From: Bacillota bacterium
GTDB lineage: Bacteria > Bacillota_I > Bacilli_A > RF39 > UBA660
DNA length: 64,000 nt
Direction of reading: 5' to 3'
Assembly: GCA_015059195.1 (NCBI GenBank)
Contig: SVAW01000001.1
Span: forward strand, 1 to 64,000
This document shows positions 49,844-60,400 of this stretch, one piece after another; the first letter of the stretch is position 1; the number at the start of each line of letters is the position of its first letter. The notes below the pieces were generated by a model. The model searched no databases. It was not told the DNA's origin and saw only the letters and a program-made list of their open reading frames with translations. The translations under genes and the position numbers were made by a program.

Positions 49844-50407
49844 ATGAAAATAAATATAGGAGTTTCAAATCGTCATGTACACTTGTGTAATGAAGATTTT
49901 AAAAAAATATTTAATAATAAAGATTTAGAGATAGTAAGATATTTAACACAGCCTGGAGAGTTTGCTTCTAATCTTAAAGTTACATTAAAAACAGATAAGG
50001 GTGTTATCGAAAATGTTAGAGTTCTAGGACCTATCAGAAAATATACACAAGTAGAAATTTCGAAAACAGATGCATATAAACTTGGGTTAAATCCGCCAGT
50101 TAGAGATTCTGGAGATATAGAAAATAGTGAAGATATTATCATTGTTGGAGATAATGCGGTTCGTGTTTCTTCTTGTTGTATTATTGCTTCAAGACATATT
50201 CATGCGACACCAGCAGATCTTTTAAGATATAATTTGGATCCTAATAAAAAGTATAGTGTTAGAGTGTTTGGTGAAAAGGGTGGAGTATTAGATAACGTAT
50301 CTGTTAAAGTTAATGACAATTATGCTTTTGAAATGCACGTAGATACAGATGATGCTAATGCACACTTGTTAGAAAATGGAGTAGAGGGATTAATCATAAA
50401 TGAATAA
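49844..50407 (+). CDS. pduL: Phosphate propanoyltransferase/phosphotransacetylase PduL
   Basis: GVSNRHVHL, RVLGPIRKYTQVEISKTDA, ASRHIHATPAD, MHVDTDDANA. Confidence 0.93.
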   Translation: MKINIGVSNRHVHLCNEDFKKIFNNKDLEIVRYLTQPGEFASNLKVTLKTDKGVIENVRVLGPIRKYTQVEISKTDAYKLGLNPPVRDSGDIENSEDIIIVGDNAVRVSSCCIIASRHIHATPADLLRYNLDPNKKYSVRVFGEKGGVLDNVSVKVNDNYAFEMHVDTDDANAHLLENGVEGLIINE

Positions 50408-50618
50408 ATTAGGAGTCTGTGATAAATGCAAAGCTGTTGATTATAAGAGTATAATTGATAGAGTTAAAAAGTTAGACCCAAGTATAGAAATTAATATTGG
50501 ATGTCAAAATATATGTGGGATTGGTCGAACTAAACCATTTGTAATATTAAATCATAAGCCAGTTATTGGAAATAATGAAGAAGATTTATTAAAGAAGATA
50601 TCTATGTTATTAAAATAA
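50400..50618 (+). CDS. DUF1450-like small protein
   Basis: VCDKCKAVDYKSI...GCQNICGIGRTKPFVILN. Confidence 0.65.
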   Translation: MNKLGVCDKCKAVDYKSIIDRVKKLDPSIEINIGCQNICGIGRTKPFVILNHKPVIGNNEEDLLKKISMLLK

Positions 50619-50620
50619 GC

Positions 50621-50655
50621 AGGAAGTACAAAATTAATTTGTGCTTCTTTTTATA
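50621..50655 (+). terminator. Intrinsic terminator
   Basis: GAAGTACAAAttaaTTTGTGCTTCTTTTT. Confidence 0.6.
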
Positions 50656-50693
50656 AAAATTTAATTAATTAGTATTGAATTAGATATAACTAG

Positions 50694-52664
50694 TTAGTCT
50701 TCTTCCTTTATAGTAGGAATGATATCGTCTAAAGGAGAATCGGACATGGTTGGCTCTGTTCCTTTTATATAGTAAATAATTTTTTTGTTTTTAGAACTAT
50801 TTGTTGCGAGTTTTCCTGATATTGGATCTACTAATACTCCCACCACATTATTAGGAGTTTTATACCATTTATCTTCTTTCCCTTCTAGACAACCCTCAAT
50901 GGTTTCTAACCAGATGTTTCTAGAAATTGAAATATCATCACTTGGGGTTTCACTATTATCATCATACCCAGTCCATACTCCAACTATCAAGTCTTTATTA
51001 TAACCAAAGATTAATCTGTCACTTATTGTTGTTCCAGTTTTAATCGCATATTTTTTGGTCATTTTAGATGCATAGTTAAGCATCGTTGGGTAGTTATAGT
51101 CTATTAAATCAGCTGAGTAGGTATTAGCTAGCATTTCATTTAAAACATATACTATATTTTTATTTAGAATGTTTTCTTTTATTTCATCGGCTTGATATAA
51201 AATATTTCCGTCTTTATCTTCGACTTTGCTAATAAGATGTGGTTCAACTTTATAACCTTCATTAGCAAATGCGGCATATCCTTGCGTCATTTCAATTAAG
51301 TTTATTTCCATAGAACCTAGGGCTAAAGATGGAATTGGAGAAAGGGTATTATCAATTCCAACCCGTTTTGCCGTGTCTACTAATGTTTCTTCACCTAAAA
51401 ACAAATGGGTTTTAACTGCATATATATTATCTGAATAGGCTAAAGCAGCAGTCATGGTGATTGGTTTATCGGCATATAAATCACCGTAGTTACTAGGACT
51501 ATAGGTTTTATTTTCTGAAAAAGTAAAAATAGTTTTTTCACTAGTAAATGTTGTTGTTGGGGTAAACCCATTTTCTAAAGCTGCGTAATAAAGTAGAGGC
51601 TTCATGGTAGAACCAACTTGTCTATTTGATTTTGTAGCTCTATTATATTGACTTGTGTTATAATCTCTACCACCAGATAAGGCAATAATTTGCCCATTAT
51701 TAGGATTCATTACGACGCTTGCTACTTGTATTTTTCTATTTTCTGCTGTATTTTTTTTAATGCTTGCATCTAGTACGCTTTGGGCTTTTATGTCTAAATA
51801 AGTATAAATTTTTAATCCGCCAGTTTCTAAAAATGAGGTTGGTATAGTTTTGATACTTTTAAGTTCATCTAAAACAGCGTCTTGGTAATACATTATAGAA
51901 GATACGTTATTGGATATTGTTCCGCCTATATATGTAAGAGTAGTATTATAGGCGTTATCGGCTTCTTTCTCGGTAATATATCCATTTTTTACCATTGCGT
52001 TTAGTATAATCTTTTGTCTTTTTTTAGCTGCATCAGCGTCCACTAATGGAGAGTAATGGGAAGGGCTTTTTGGAATTCCTGCTAACATGCTAGCTTCAGC
52101 TAGATTTAAATCTTTTGCGCTTTTATTAAAATAATATTTGCTGGCATCTTCTATCCCAAATATTCCGCCATAGTTAATTGTATTCAAATACCCTTCTAAA
52201 ATATCGTTTTTGCTGTAATGGGTTTCAATTCGTAGGGTTAACCAAGCTTCCTCTATTTTTCTACTCCAAGTTTTATCAAATGTTAAAAATAAGTTTTTGG
52301 CGTATTGCTGAGAGATGGTGGATGCTCCTTGCAATGTTTTTCCATTAATTATATTTACATATAATGCTTTTAGTATTCTTAAAAAATCAAATCCTTGATG
52401 GTTATAGAAATTTTTATCTTCTATGGAAATCGTTGCATTTTTTAGATGCTCGGAAATATTTTCTAAAGTTACCCAAGATTCATCAGAATTGTTGTAGCTA
52501 TTACCGCTTATATCATAAAAGACATATTTATTTGCTTCCTTAATTTCTAGTTTTGGTGTTAGTCTAGCAATTAAATAAAGTCCACCATATAAAAATGCTA
52601 AAAATAAGATTACTACGATTAAAACTTTAAAATATTTTTTTAATTTTTTCATAGTATCACACAT
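50694..52664 (-). CDS. Class A penicillin-binding protein (transglycosylase/transpeptidase)
   Basis: EDKNFYNHQGFDFLRILKA, QGASTISQQYAKNLFL, RQVGSTMKPLLYYAAL, KTGTT. Confidence 0.94.
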   Translation of the reverse strand: MCDTMKKLKKYFKVLIVVILFLAFLYGGLYLIARLTPKLEIKEANKYVFYDISGNSYNNSDESWVTLENISEHLKNATISIEDKNFYNHQGFDFLRILKALYVNIINGKTLQGASTISQQYAKNLFLTFDKTWSRKIEEAWLTLRIETHYSKNDILEGYLNTINYGGIFGIEDASKYYFNKSAKDLNLAEASMLAGIPKSPSHYSPLVDADAAKKRQKIILNAMVKNGYITEKEADNAYNTTLTYIGGTISNNVSSIMYYQDAVLDELKSIKTIPTSFLETGGLKIYTYLDIKAQSVLDASIKKNTAENRKIQVASVVMNPNNGQIIALSGGRDYNTSQYNRATKSNRQVGSTMKPLLYYAALENGFTPTTTFTSEKTIFTFSENKTYSPSNYGDLYADKPITMTAALAYSDNIYAVKTHLFLGEETLVDTAKRVGIDNTLSPIPSLALGSMEINLIEMTQGYAAFANEGYKVEPHLISKVEDKDGNILYQADEIKENILNKNIVYVLNEMLANTYSADLIDYNYPTMLNYASKMTKKYAIKTGTTISDRLIFGYNKDLIVGVWTGYDDNSETPSDDISISRNIWLETIEGCLEGKEDKWYKTPNNVVGVLVDPISGKLATNSSKNKKIIYYIKGTEPTMSDSPLDDIIPTIKEED

Positions 52665-52773
52665 CCTAAAGTTATTATTAATAAAAACTACTAAAATATT
52701 AGTAATTTGTTAAAAAAACTATAATTTTAAATAAATGTGTGCTATAATTACAATCAAAAAAGGAGTTATATCT

Positions 52774-53151
52774 GTGTCAAAAATTAAATGTATAGTAAAT
52801 TTAAAAGAAAATAATGATGTGGTGTTTAGTAATGAAGTATTTTATGGCGTAAAAGGTGGCAATAAAATAAGTTATCAAGAAAACGGAATAATGGTAACTA
52901 TTTTGATTTATGATAATAAAATAATCATGAAACGCATTCAAGAGAATTTTGAAATATTATTAGATTTTGAAAAAGGTAAATCAAGTGTCGGGAAATATTT
53001 TATTAATAATGATAATTTATGGTTGCCTTTACATACATTTACTGATACAATCTTAGTTGATGATTCTTATATAAGAATTGATTATCAATTAAGTCTAGAT
53101 AATGAACCCACCAAGTTTTTATTTGAAATTCAATATGAGGTGATAGAATGA
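52774..53151 (+). CDS. DUF1934 family protein
   Basis: GTG start with ggag RBS; calycin-like small protein immediately 5' of argS. Confidence 0.7.
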   Translation: MSKIKCIVNLKENNDVVFSNEVFYGVKGGNKISYQENGIMVTILIYDNKIIMKRIQENFEILLDFEKGKSSVGKYFINNDNLWLPLHTFTDTILVDDSYIRIDYQLSLDNEPTKFLFEIQYEVIE

Positions 53152-54833
53152 ACATAAAAGAAGAAATAAAAAATTTAGTCTATCAAGTGTTAGAGGGTTA
53201 TGTTGAAAAAGAAAACATTGTAATTGAAAATCCTAAAGATAGAAAAATGGGCGATTATGCCTTACCTTGTTTTACTTATGCGAAAGCCATGCATAAATCA
53301 CCACTGGCAATAGCTGAGGATATTAAGAATGTTTTAAATTCAGAACTTTTTGAAAAAGTGGAAGTAGTAAATGGCTATGTAAATGTTTTTATTAACAAAA
53401 AGTTATTAACTAAGGAAGTAATTAATCAAATTATTGACCACAATAGTAACTTTGGTAATAGTAATATTGGTGAAGGAAAAACAATTGTCATTGATTATTC
53501 ATCTCCTAATATTGCTAAACCTTTTGGAGTAGGACATTTAAGAAGTACTGTAATTGGTAATGCTTTAAGAAATATCTGTGAGAAAAATGGCTATAAAGTA
53601 ATTAGTATTAATTATTTAGGAGATTGGGGAACACAGTTCGGGAAACTAGTTTATGCTTATAAAAAATGGGGCAATGAAGAAGCAGTTCGCAAGAATCCTA
53701 TTGATGAGTTAAAAAGATTATATGTTAAATTTCATGAAGAAGCTGAAAATGATCCGAGTCTAGATGATGAAGGAAGAAAAGCCTTTAAAATGTTAGAAGA
53801 TAAAGATCCGGAATCACTTAGAATTTGGAAATGGTTTAGTGAAGAATCTATTAAGGAATTTAATAAGACATATGATTTATTAGGTATTAACAATTTTGAT
53901 TCTTGGCAAGGAGAGTCTTTCTATAATGATAAAATGGATAGAGTTGTAGAAGAATTAGAAAATAAAAATCTTCTTGAAGAAAGCGAAGGAGCCATGATTG
54001 TTAAATTAGATGGTGATATTTCGCCAGCTTTAATTAAAAGAAGTGACGGAGCCACTCTATATATCACGCGTGATTTAGCCGCAGCAATTTATAGAAAAGA
54101 AAATTATCAATTTGATGAGGCTTTATATGTAGTTGGTAATGAACAAACACTTCATTTTAATCAGCTAAAGCAAGTTCTAACTAAACTTGATTATGATTGG
54201 AGTAAGGACGTTCATCACATTCCATTTGGAATGATTTTACAAAACGGTAAAAAGATGTCTACACGTCAAGGTAAGAGTGTTAAACTGCATGATGTGTTGG
54301 TAGAGGCTATTAGTCTTGCTAATAAATATATTGATGAGAGAAATAGTAGTATTCCTGATAAAGAAAATATTAGTCATAAAATAGGTGTGGGAGCTGTAAT
54401 ATTTAATGATTTAAAAAATTATAGAACCAATGACATAGAATTCAATTTAGAAGATATACTAAAGTTTGAGGGAGAAACTGGCCCTTATATCCAATATACA
54501 TACGCTAGAATTATTTCTTTATTAAATAATAGAAATAATCAGGCTGTAAATTTTGATAATGTAAATATTAATGAGTATCAGTGGTATTTAATTTTCAAAT
54601 TATATCAATTTAAGGATACAGTTATTGCTTCAAAGGTTAATTATGATCCATCTTTGATTGCTAAATATTTAATTGATATAGCGCAAGATTTTAATAAATG
54701 GTATGCTAGCGAAAAGTTTATAGATGAAGCTAAAGAAGAAACTGAAGCACGTCTTTTAGTAGCGTATGCAACATCTATTATTTTAAAAGAAGGAATGCGC
54801 CTTCTGGGAATAGAAGCACTTAACAAAATGTAG
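53148..54833 (+). CDS. argS: Arginyl-tRNA synthetase
   Basis: YSSPNIAKPFGVGHLRSTVIGNAL, YLGDWGTQFGKL, KMSTRQGKSV. Confidence 0.96.
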   Translation: MNIKEEIKNLVYQVLEGYVEKENIVIENPKDRKMGDYALPCFTYAKAMHKSPLAIAEDIKNVLNSELFEKVEVVNGYVNVFINKKLLTKEVINQIIDHNSNFGNSNIGEGKTIVIDYSSPNIAKPFGVGHLRSTVIGNALRNICEKNGYKVISINYLGDWGTQFGKLVYAYKKWGNEEAVRKNPIDELKRLYVKFHEEAENDPSLDDEGRKAFKMLEDKDPESLRIWKWFSEESIKEFNKTYDLLGINNFDSWQGESFYNDKMDRVVEELENKNLLEESEGAMIVKLDGDISPALIKRSDGATLYITRDLAAAIYRKENYQFDEALYVVGNEQTLHFNQLKQVLTKLDYDWSKDVHHIPFGMILQNGKKMSTRQGKSVKLHDVLVEAISLANKYIDERNSSIPDKENISHKIGVGAVIFNDLKNYRTNDIEFNLEDILKFEGETGPYIQYTYARIISLLNNRNNQAVNFDNVNINEYQWYLIFKLYQFKDTVIASKVNYDPSLIAKYLIDIAQDFNKWYASEKFIDEAKEETEARLLVAYATSIILKEGMRLLGIEALNKM

Positions 54834-54842
54834 GAGGTCATT

Positions 54843-55289
54843 ATGAAATTAAAAAATATGAAATTAGAGGAATTAGAATTACTATCTTATTCTGATTTAA
54901 CTTATAGAATTTTGAAAGAAGAAAAAAGTACTATGAATACACCTGCAATTTTTAATATTATTTGTGATTTGTTGGGATATTCAGAAGATGATTTTGCTTC
55001 TAAAATAGGAGATTATTATACAGCTTTAAATAACGACAAAAGATTTGTTATGTTAGATAGTGGAGAATGGGATATTAGAGATAATCACGCTATCGATATT
55101 TCTTTAGAAGAGGATGATGAGGAAGAACTAGCTTCTGAAGAAGAGGAATTAGAGGAAGAATTAGAAGACGAAGATGAGATGGAAGAAGATAATATCGATA
55201 TGGCCATGGATGATGATTTAGATGATGAGGACGATGACCTAGATGATTTAGCTGTTTTAGATGAAGAAGAATTAGAAGATAATGAATAA
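54843..55289 (+). CDS. rpoE: RNA polymerase delta subunit
   Basis: HARE-HTH-like N-terminus, FVMLDSGEWDIRD, highly acidic tail. Confidence 0.92.
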   Translation: MKLKNMKLEELELLSYSDLTYRILKEEKSTMNTPAIFNIICDLLGYSEDDFASKIGDYYTALNNDKRFVMLDSGEWDIRDNHAIDISLEEDDEEELASEEEELEEELEDEDEMEEDNIDMAMDDDLDDEDDDLDDLAVLDEEELEDNE

Positions 55290-55290
55290 T

Positions 55291-55313
55291 AGTGGCGCGT
55301 CCACTATTTTTTA
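55291..55313 (+). terminator. Intrinsic terminator after rpoE
   Basis: AGTGGcgcgtCCACTATTTTTT. Confidence 0.65.
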
Positions 55314-55388
55314 TTAGTATTATTCTAAATAAATTGCGAAAAAAATATATTTATAGTATAATTTTGATTAGTCGAAAGGAAGATTTTT

Positions 55389-56444
55389 GTGATAGACAGA
55401 TTAGAAGCGATAGAAGCTAGATATAATGAATTAACTAATTTATTAACACAACCAGAAATTATTTCTGATATTAAAAAAACTTTGGAATTAACAAAAGAAC
55501 AAGCTTCTTTAAGAGAAGGGTATGAAGTTTATAATAAATATAAAACTTTAATTGACGATATAGAGGCTGCTAAAGAGATGAGTAAAGATCCAGAAATGGT
55601 TGAATTTGCTCGTGAGGAATTAGAAAATTTAAACTTAGAAAAAGAAAAAATCGAAAAGGAAATAGAAATAATTCTTCTTCCCAAGGACCCTAATGATGGT
55701 AAGAATGTTATCGTTGAAATTAGAGGTGCAGCAGGTGGGGATGAAGCTAATATCTTTGCTGGTGATTTATATCGTATGTATACTAGATATGCAGAAAAAC
55801 AAGGCTGGAAGTCTGAGGTGTTAGATAGTGAAGATTGTGCGGCTGGCGGATTTTCTCAAATTGAATTCATGATTAAAGGAGATAATGTTTATTCAAAATT
55901 AAAATATGAATCTGGTGCACACCGCGTACAAAGAGTTCCAGTAACTGAAGCCAATGGTAGAATTCAAACTTCAACCGCAACAGTTTTAGTAATGCCGGAA
56001 GCAGAGGAGTTAGATTTTGAATTAGATATGTCAGAGGTTAGAATAGATATTACTCGTTCATCTGGATGCGGAGGGCAAGGGGTAAACACAACTGATTCAG
56101 CAGTTCGATTAACTCATATACCAACCGGTGTTATTGTTTATTCGCAAACAGAAAGAAGTCAAATTAAAAACAAGGAAAAAGCTATTCAAATTTTAAAAAC
56201 TAGATTATATGATTTAAAACTGCGTGAAAAAGAGGAAGCAGAAGGTGCAGAGCGTAGAAGTAAAATTGGCAGTGGCGATAGATCAGAAAAAATTAGAACA
56301 TATAATTATCCGCAAAATCGTGTAACAGATCACCGTATTGGTTTCACTACTAAGCAATTAGACCGTGTTATGGATGGAGCTTTAGATGAAGTTGTTGAGG
56401 CTCTTATTACTGAAGATCAAAATAGAAAACTTAAAGGTGAATAA
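55389..56444 (+). CDS. prfA: Peptide chain release factor 1
   Basis: GTG start; VEIRGAAGGDEANIFAGDLYRMY, SSGCGGQGVNTTDSAVRLTH. Confidence 0.96.
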   Translation: MIDRLEAIEARYNELTNLLTQPEIISDIKKTLELTKEQASLREGYEVYNKYKTLIDDIEAAKEMSKDPEMVEFAREELENLNLEKEKIEKEIEIILLPKDPNDGKNVIVEIRGAAGGDEANIFAGDLYRMYTRYAEKQGWKSEVLDSEDCAAGGFSQIEFMIKGDNVYSKLKYESGAHRVQRVPVTEANGRIQTSTATVLVMPEAEELDFELDMSEVRIDITRSSGCGGQGVNTTDSAVRLTHIPTGVIVYSQTERSQIKNKEKAIQILKTRLYDLKLREKEEAEGAERRSKIGSGDRSEKIRTYNYPQNRVTDHRIGFTTKQLDRVMDGALDEVVEALITEDQNRKLKGE

Positions 56445-56475
56445 TTTTAAAAAGTTTCTTAATATTTGATAATGT

Positions 56476-56522
56476 ACTTAATTCACCTAATTCAAGCAGA
56501 GTTAGGTGAATTTATTTTTTGT
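56476..56522 (+). terminator. Intrinsic terminator after prfA
   Basis: AATTCACCTAAtTCaagcaGAgTTAGGTGAATTTATTTTTT. Confidence 0.7.
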
Positions 56523-56587
56523 TTGATATATAAATGTATAATTAGTAATGTCTAGTTTATAATAAAGATTATCTTTTAGGAGGAAAT

Positions 56588-57307
56588 ATGACTGATATAG
56601 AATACTTGAAAAAATATTTGCCAGAGGAAAAATTTGAATCAGGGTTAAAACGCTTAGAAAAGGGAGAACCGGTTCAATATATTGTTGGAAATGTTGATTT
56701 TTATGGTTATACATTTAAAGTTAACCCATGTGTTTTAATCCCCAGATTTGAAACAGAAGAATTAGTTTCTAAAACAATTGAATATGCGGATGCCGTTTTT
56801 AAGGAACCGTTTAAAGCGGTTGACTTGGGTACAGGAAGTGGCTGTATTGCTATAACCTTAAAGAAAAAGTTAGGAAATAAAATAAATATAAGCGCTGTAG
56901 ATATTTCTAAAGATGCCCTTGAAGTAGCAAAATTAAATGCTAAAGAAAATGATGCAGATATAAGTTTTTATCACGGTGACATGCTTGAACCGTTAGACGA
57001 GAAATTTGACTTATTAATTAGTAATCCACCATATATCAAAAAAGATGAAGAAATCATGAAAATAGTTAAAGAAAATGAACCAAGTATAGCCTTATATGCA
57101 GATAATGAGGGACTTGCTAATTATGAAAAAATATTAAGTTCAGCTAAAAAATATTTGAATCAAAAGAATATAATGGCTTTTGAAATAGGTTGGTGGCAGG
57201 GTGAAAGAGTTGTTGAAATAGCAAGAAATTATTTTCCTAATGCTTTAATTAGAGTTGAAAAAGATATGCAAGATAAAGACCGGTTCGTATTTATTTTTAA
57301 TAAATAA
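56588..57307 (+). CDS. prmC: Peptide chain release factor N5-glutamine methyltransferase
   Basis: YIVGNVDFYGYTFKVNPCVLIPRFETEELV, VDLGTGSGCIAITL, LISNPPYI. Confidence 0.95.
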   Translation: MTDIEYLKKYLPEEKFESGLKRLEKGEPVQYIVGNVDFYGYTFKVNPCVLIPRFETEELVSKTIEYADAVFKEPFKAVDLGTGSGCIAITLKKKLGNKINISAVDISKDALEVAKLNAKENDADISFYHGDMLEPLDEKFDLLISNPPYIKKDEEIMKIVKENEPSIALYADNEGLANYEKILSSAKKYLNQKNIMAFEIGWWQGERVVEIARNYFPNALIRVEKDMQDKDRFVFIFNK

Positions 57308-57361
57308 ATTGGATGCTAAGTGTAATGCAATATAACTCTTAAATAAGGAGTATAAATTATT

Positions 57362-57392
57362 GAAAAAGTATTTTGAATACTTTTTTTTTATG
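57362..57392 (+). terminator. Intrinsic terminator
   Basis: AAAAAGTATTttgAATACTTTTTTTTTA. Confidence 0.65.
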
Positions 57393-57436
57393 TTAAAATA
57401 ATGTATATAGTGTTAAGAAGTTAAGGGTGATTTTAT

Positions 57437-60400
57437 ATGAGTGAAAAATTAGAAATTCTTTTACAACAAATTGGTTATTCTAAAGATAATTATTCTAATT
57501 TTGATGGGGCTGTTTTAGATGTTATCAAAGGTAATAAGGAAAAAGATAAATATGTATTTTTTGTAAGTTTAAAAACACCTTTAAAAATAGATGCCTATCA
57601 AGAGTTTGTTACCCAACTTCCTTTAGCGTTTCCAACAATAAAATATGTATCTGCCAATTTTACTGTGTCAACATTTGATCAAGAAAGTGTAAAGGACTAT
57701 TATAATTATTTTATGAATATTTATATAAAAGATAACCCTCTTTTAGAAATGTTTAAAGATAATAAAATTATGGTGGAAAATAATTCTTTAAAAATAGAGG
57801 TCGCAAATCTTGCTGAAAAGATGAAATTTAGCAGTATTACCGCAATGTTATTAGAAGATTTAGATAAAGCCGGATTTAAAAATTTCCAAATTATAATCGA
57901 TATTAATTCTGAAATTAATAATGAGATTGATGAAGAAATCAAGCAAAGTTTAAATGTTGAAGTCCCAGAAAAAAAAGATGATAATAAAGTAAAAACTGAA
58001 AAGCCAGTTTACAGTAGACAAAATAAAAAAAGTGATGATCCTAATGTAGTTATGGGAAGACCTATTGATGGAGCTATTACTAATATTAATAATATAATTG
58101 CTGAAGTAGATAATATAATTATTGAAGGACATGTTTTTGGGGTGGATTATTTTGAATCACCTAAAACAAATTTTAAAATAATAACTTTAAAAATAACTGA
58201 TTATACCGATAGTTTGTATTGTAAAGTTTTCGCTAGAGAAGATGATGAATATAGCAAATTAAAGAAGTCATTAAAAGTGGGTAACTGGTTTAAAATTAGG
58301 GGATATGTAAAAAATGATATGTATGCGAAAGAACTAGTTTTAAATGCAAGGGATATTAACGTTATTGAAAATAAAAGTGAGAAAATAGTTGATGATGCAG
58401 AAGTAAAGAGAGTAGAATTACACGCTCATACTATGATGAGCCAAATGGATGCCGTAACGAAACTAGATTTAGGCAAGCATACATGTGAACTTGTAAGTCG
58501 TGCAATAGAAATGGGCTATAGAGGTGTTGCTATTACAGATCATAATGGGTGTCAAGCTTTTCCGATTGCTTTTGGTATTATTAATTCATACAATAAGAAA
58601 ATAGAAGATCCTGATAAAAAATTTAAAGGATTATATGGGGTTGAGCTAACATTAGTAGATGATACTATAAATATTGTTATTAGACCAACCGATGATAGAT
58701 TAGAAAATACCACATTTGTTGTTTTTGACACAGAAACAACAGGCTTTAATGCGGCTGGTGGAGATCAAATGATTGAAATTGGAGCAGTTAAAATTTGTAA
58801 TGGTACTATTGTTGATAGGTTTGATGAACTAATTAATCCTGGAAGACCTATCCCACAAAAGATTGTAGAACTGACTTGTATTACTGATGAAATGGTCCAA
58901 GGAAAAGATGATGAAGAGACAGTAACAAAAAGATTTTTAGATTGGGCAGGGGACTCTCCAATGGTTGCGCACAACGCTAAATTTGATATTTCATTTCTTG
59001 AAATGGCTATGAAAAAATATAATTTAGGAGAATTTAAAAATACAGTAATAGATACTCTAGAACTTTCTAGAACATTAGATCAAGGTTTTGCACGTCACGG
59101 GTTATCTGCGTTAGTAAAAAGATATAATGTTCCTTGGGAAGAGGATGCTCATCACAGAGCCGATTATGATGCTGAAGGAACGGCATTAGTATTTAGTAAA
59201 ATGATCCAAAAATTAAATGCTCAAAACTATGAGAAGATAAGTGATTTAGAACGACTTGTTTCTAAAGATGAAATTCATAAATTTGGTCGTACATATCATT
59301 TTAATGCTATTGCAAAAAATAAGACGGGTATTAAAAATTTGTTTAAAATTATTTCTCTTGCCAACACTACTTATTTATATAAAACACCACGTATTTTACG
59401 TAGTAAATTAGAAGAACTAAGAGAAGGCTTACTTATTGGAAGTGGTTGTTACGAATCAGAGGTATTTAGAGAGGCCAGAAGTAAAGAGGGTCAAGAGCTA
59501 ACTAATATTATTAATTTTTATGATTATGTTGAGGTACAACCTCCAGAAGTATATCATCATTTAATTCAAACTACTGACTTTAGTAGTGAAATAGAGTTGC
59601 AAAATCATATTAAAAAAGTAGTAGATGCTACTATAGATGCTGGCAAATTGATTGTTGCAACAGGTGATGTTCACCATTTTGAACGTGGCGATAAAATTTA
59701 TCGTGAAATAATAATTAACCAAAAAGTACCGGGCGGTGGAAGGCATCCTTTATCTAAAAAAGATATTACTAAAATTCCTTCACAACATTTTAGAACTACT
59801 AATGAGATGTTAAGTGATTTTAACTTTTTAGATGTGAATTTAGCTTATCAAATTGTTGTTACTAATCCTAACAAAATAGTTGATATGGTAGAAGAAATTG
59901 AAGTAATAATAGATACAGGTGGAATACCTTTCTCACCACGAGTAAAAAGTGATGATGGGCAAAGTTATTTAGACTGCCCGCGTGTAGTTACTGATTTAGT
60001 ATATAACAAAGCTAGCGATTGGTATGGCAATCCTTTACCATACAATATTGAAGAACGTATAGCAAAAGAATTATATGGAGATATTGTTTATAGATGTTGT
60101 AATGAAACAATCAAAGAAGCATCTCCAAATATTAATGATGAGGAATTAGAAAAACAAACATTTGATAAAATGCATAATGTTATCCTACTAGGTTTTGAAG
60201 CAGTTAAAGACATGTTAAGAGAGTATTTAAAAAATAAATGGACTGAAGATGATGGAGAATTAACCGAAAAATCATTAGATAAAAAATTAAAGAAAGAACT
60301 TGGTGGAATCATTGGCGGTGGATTTGATCCAATATACTTGATTTCACAAAGACTAGTAAAACACTCTAATGACGATGGCTATTTAGTAGGTTCACGTGGT

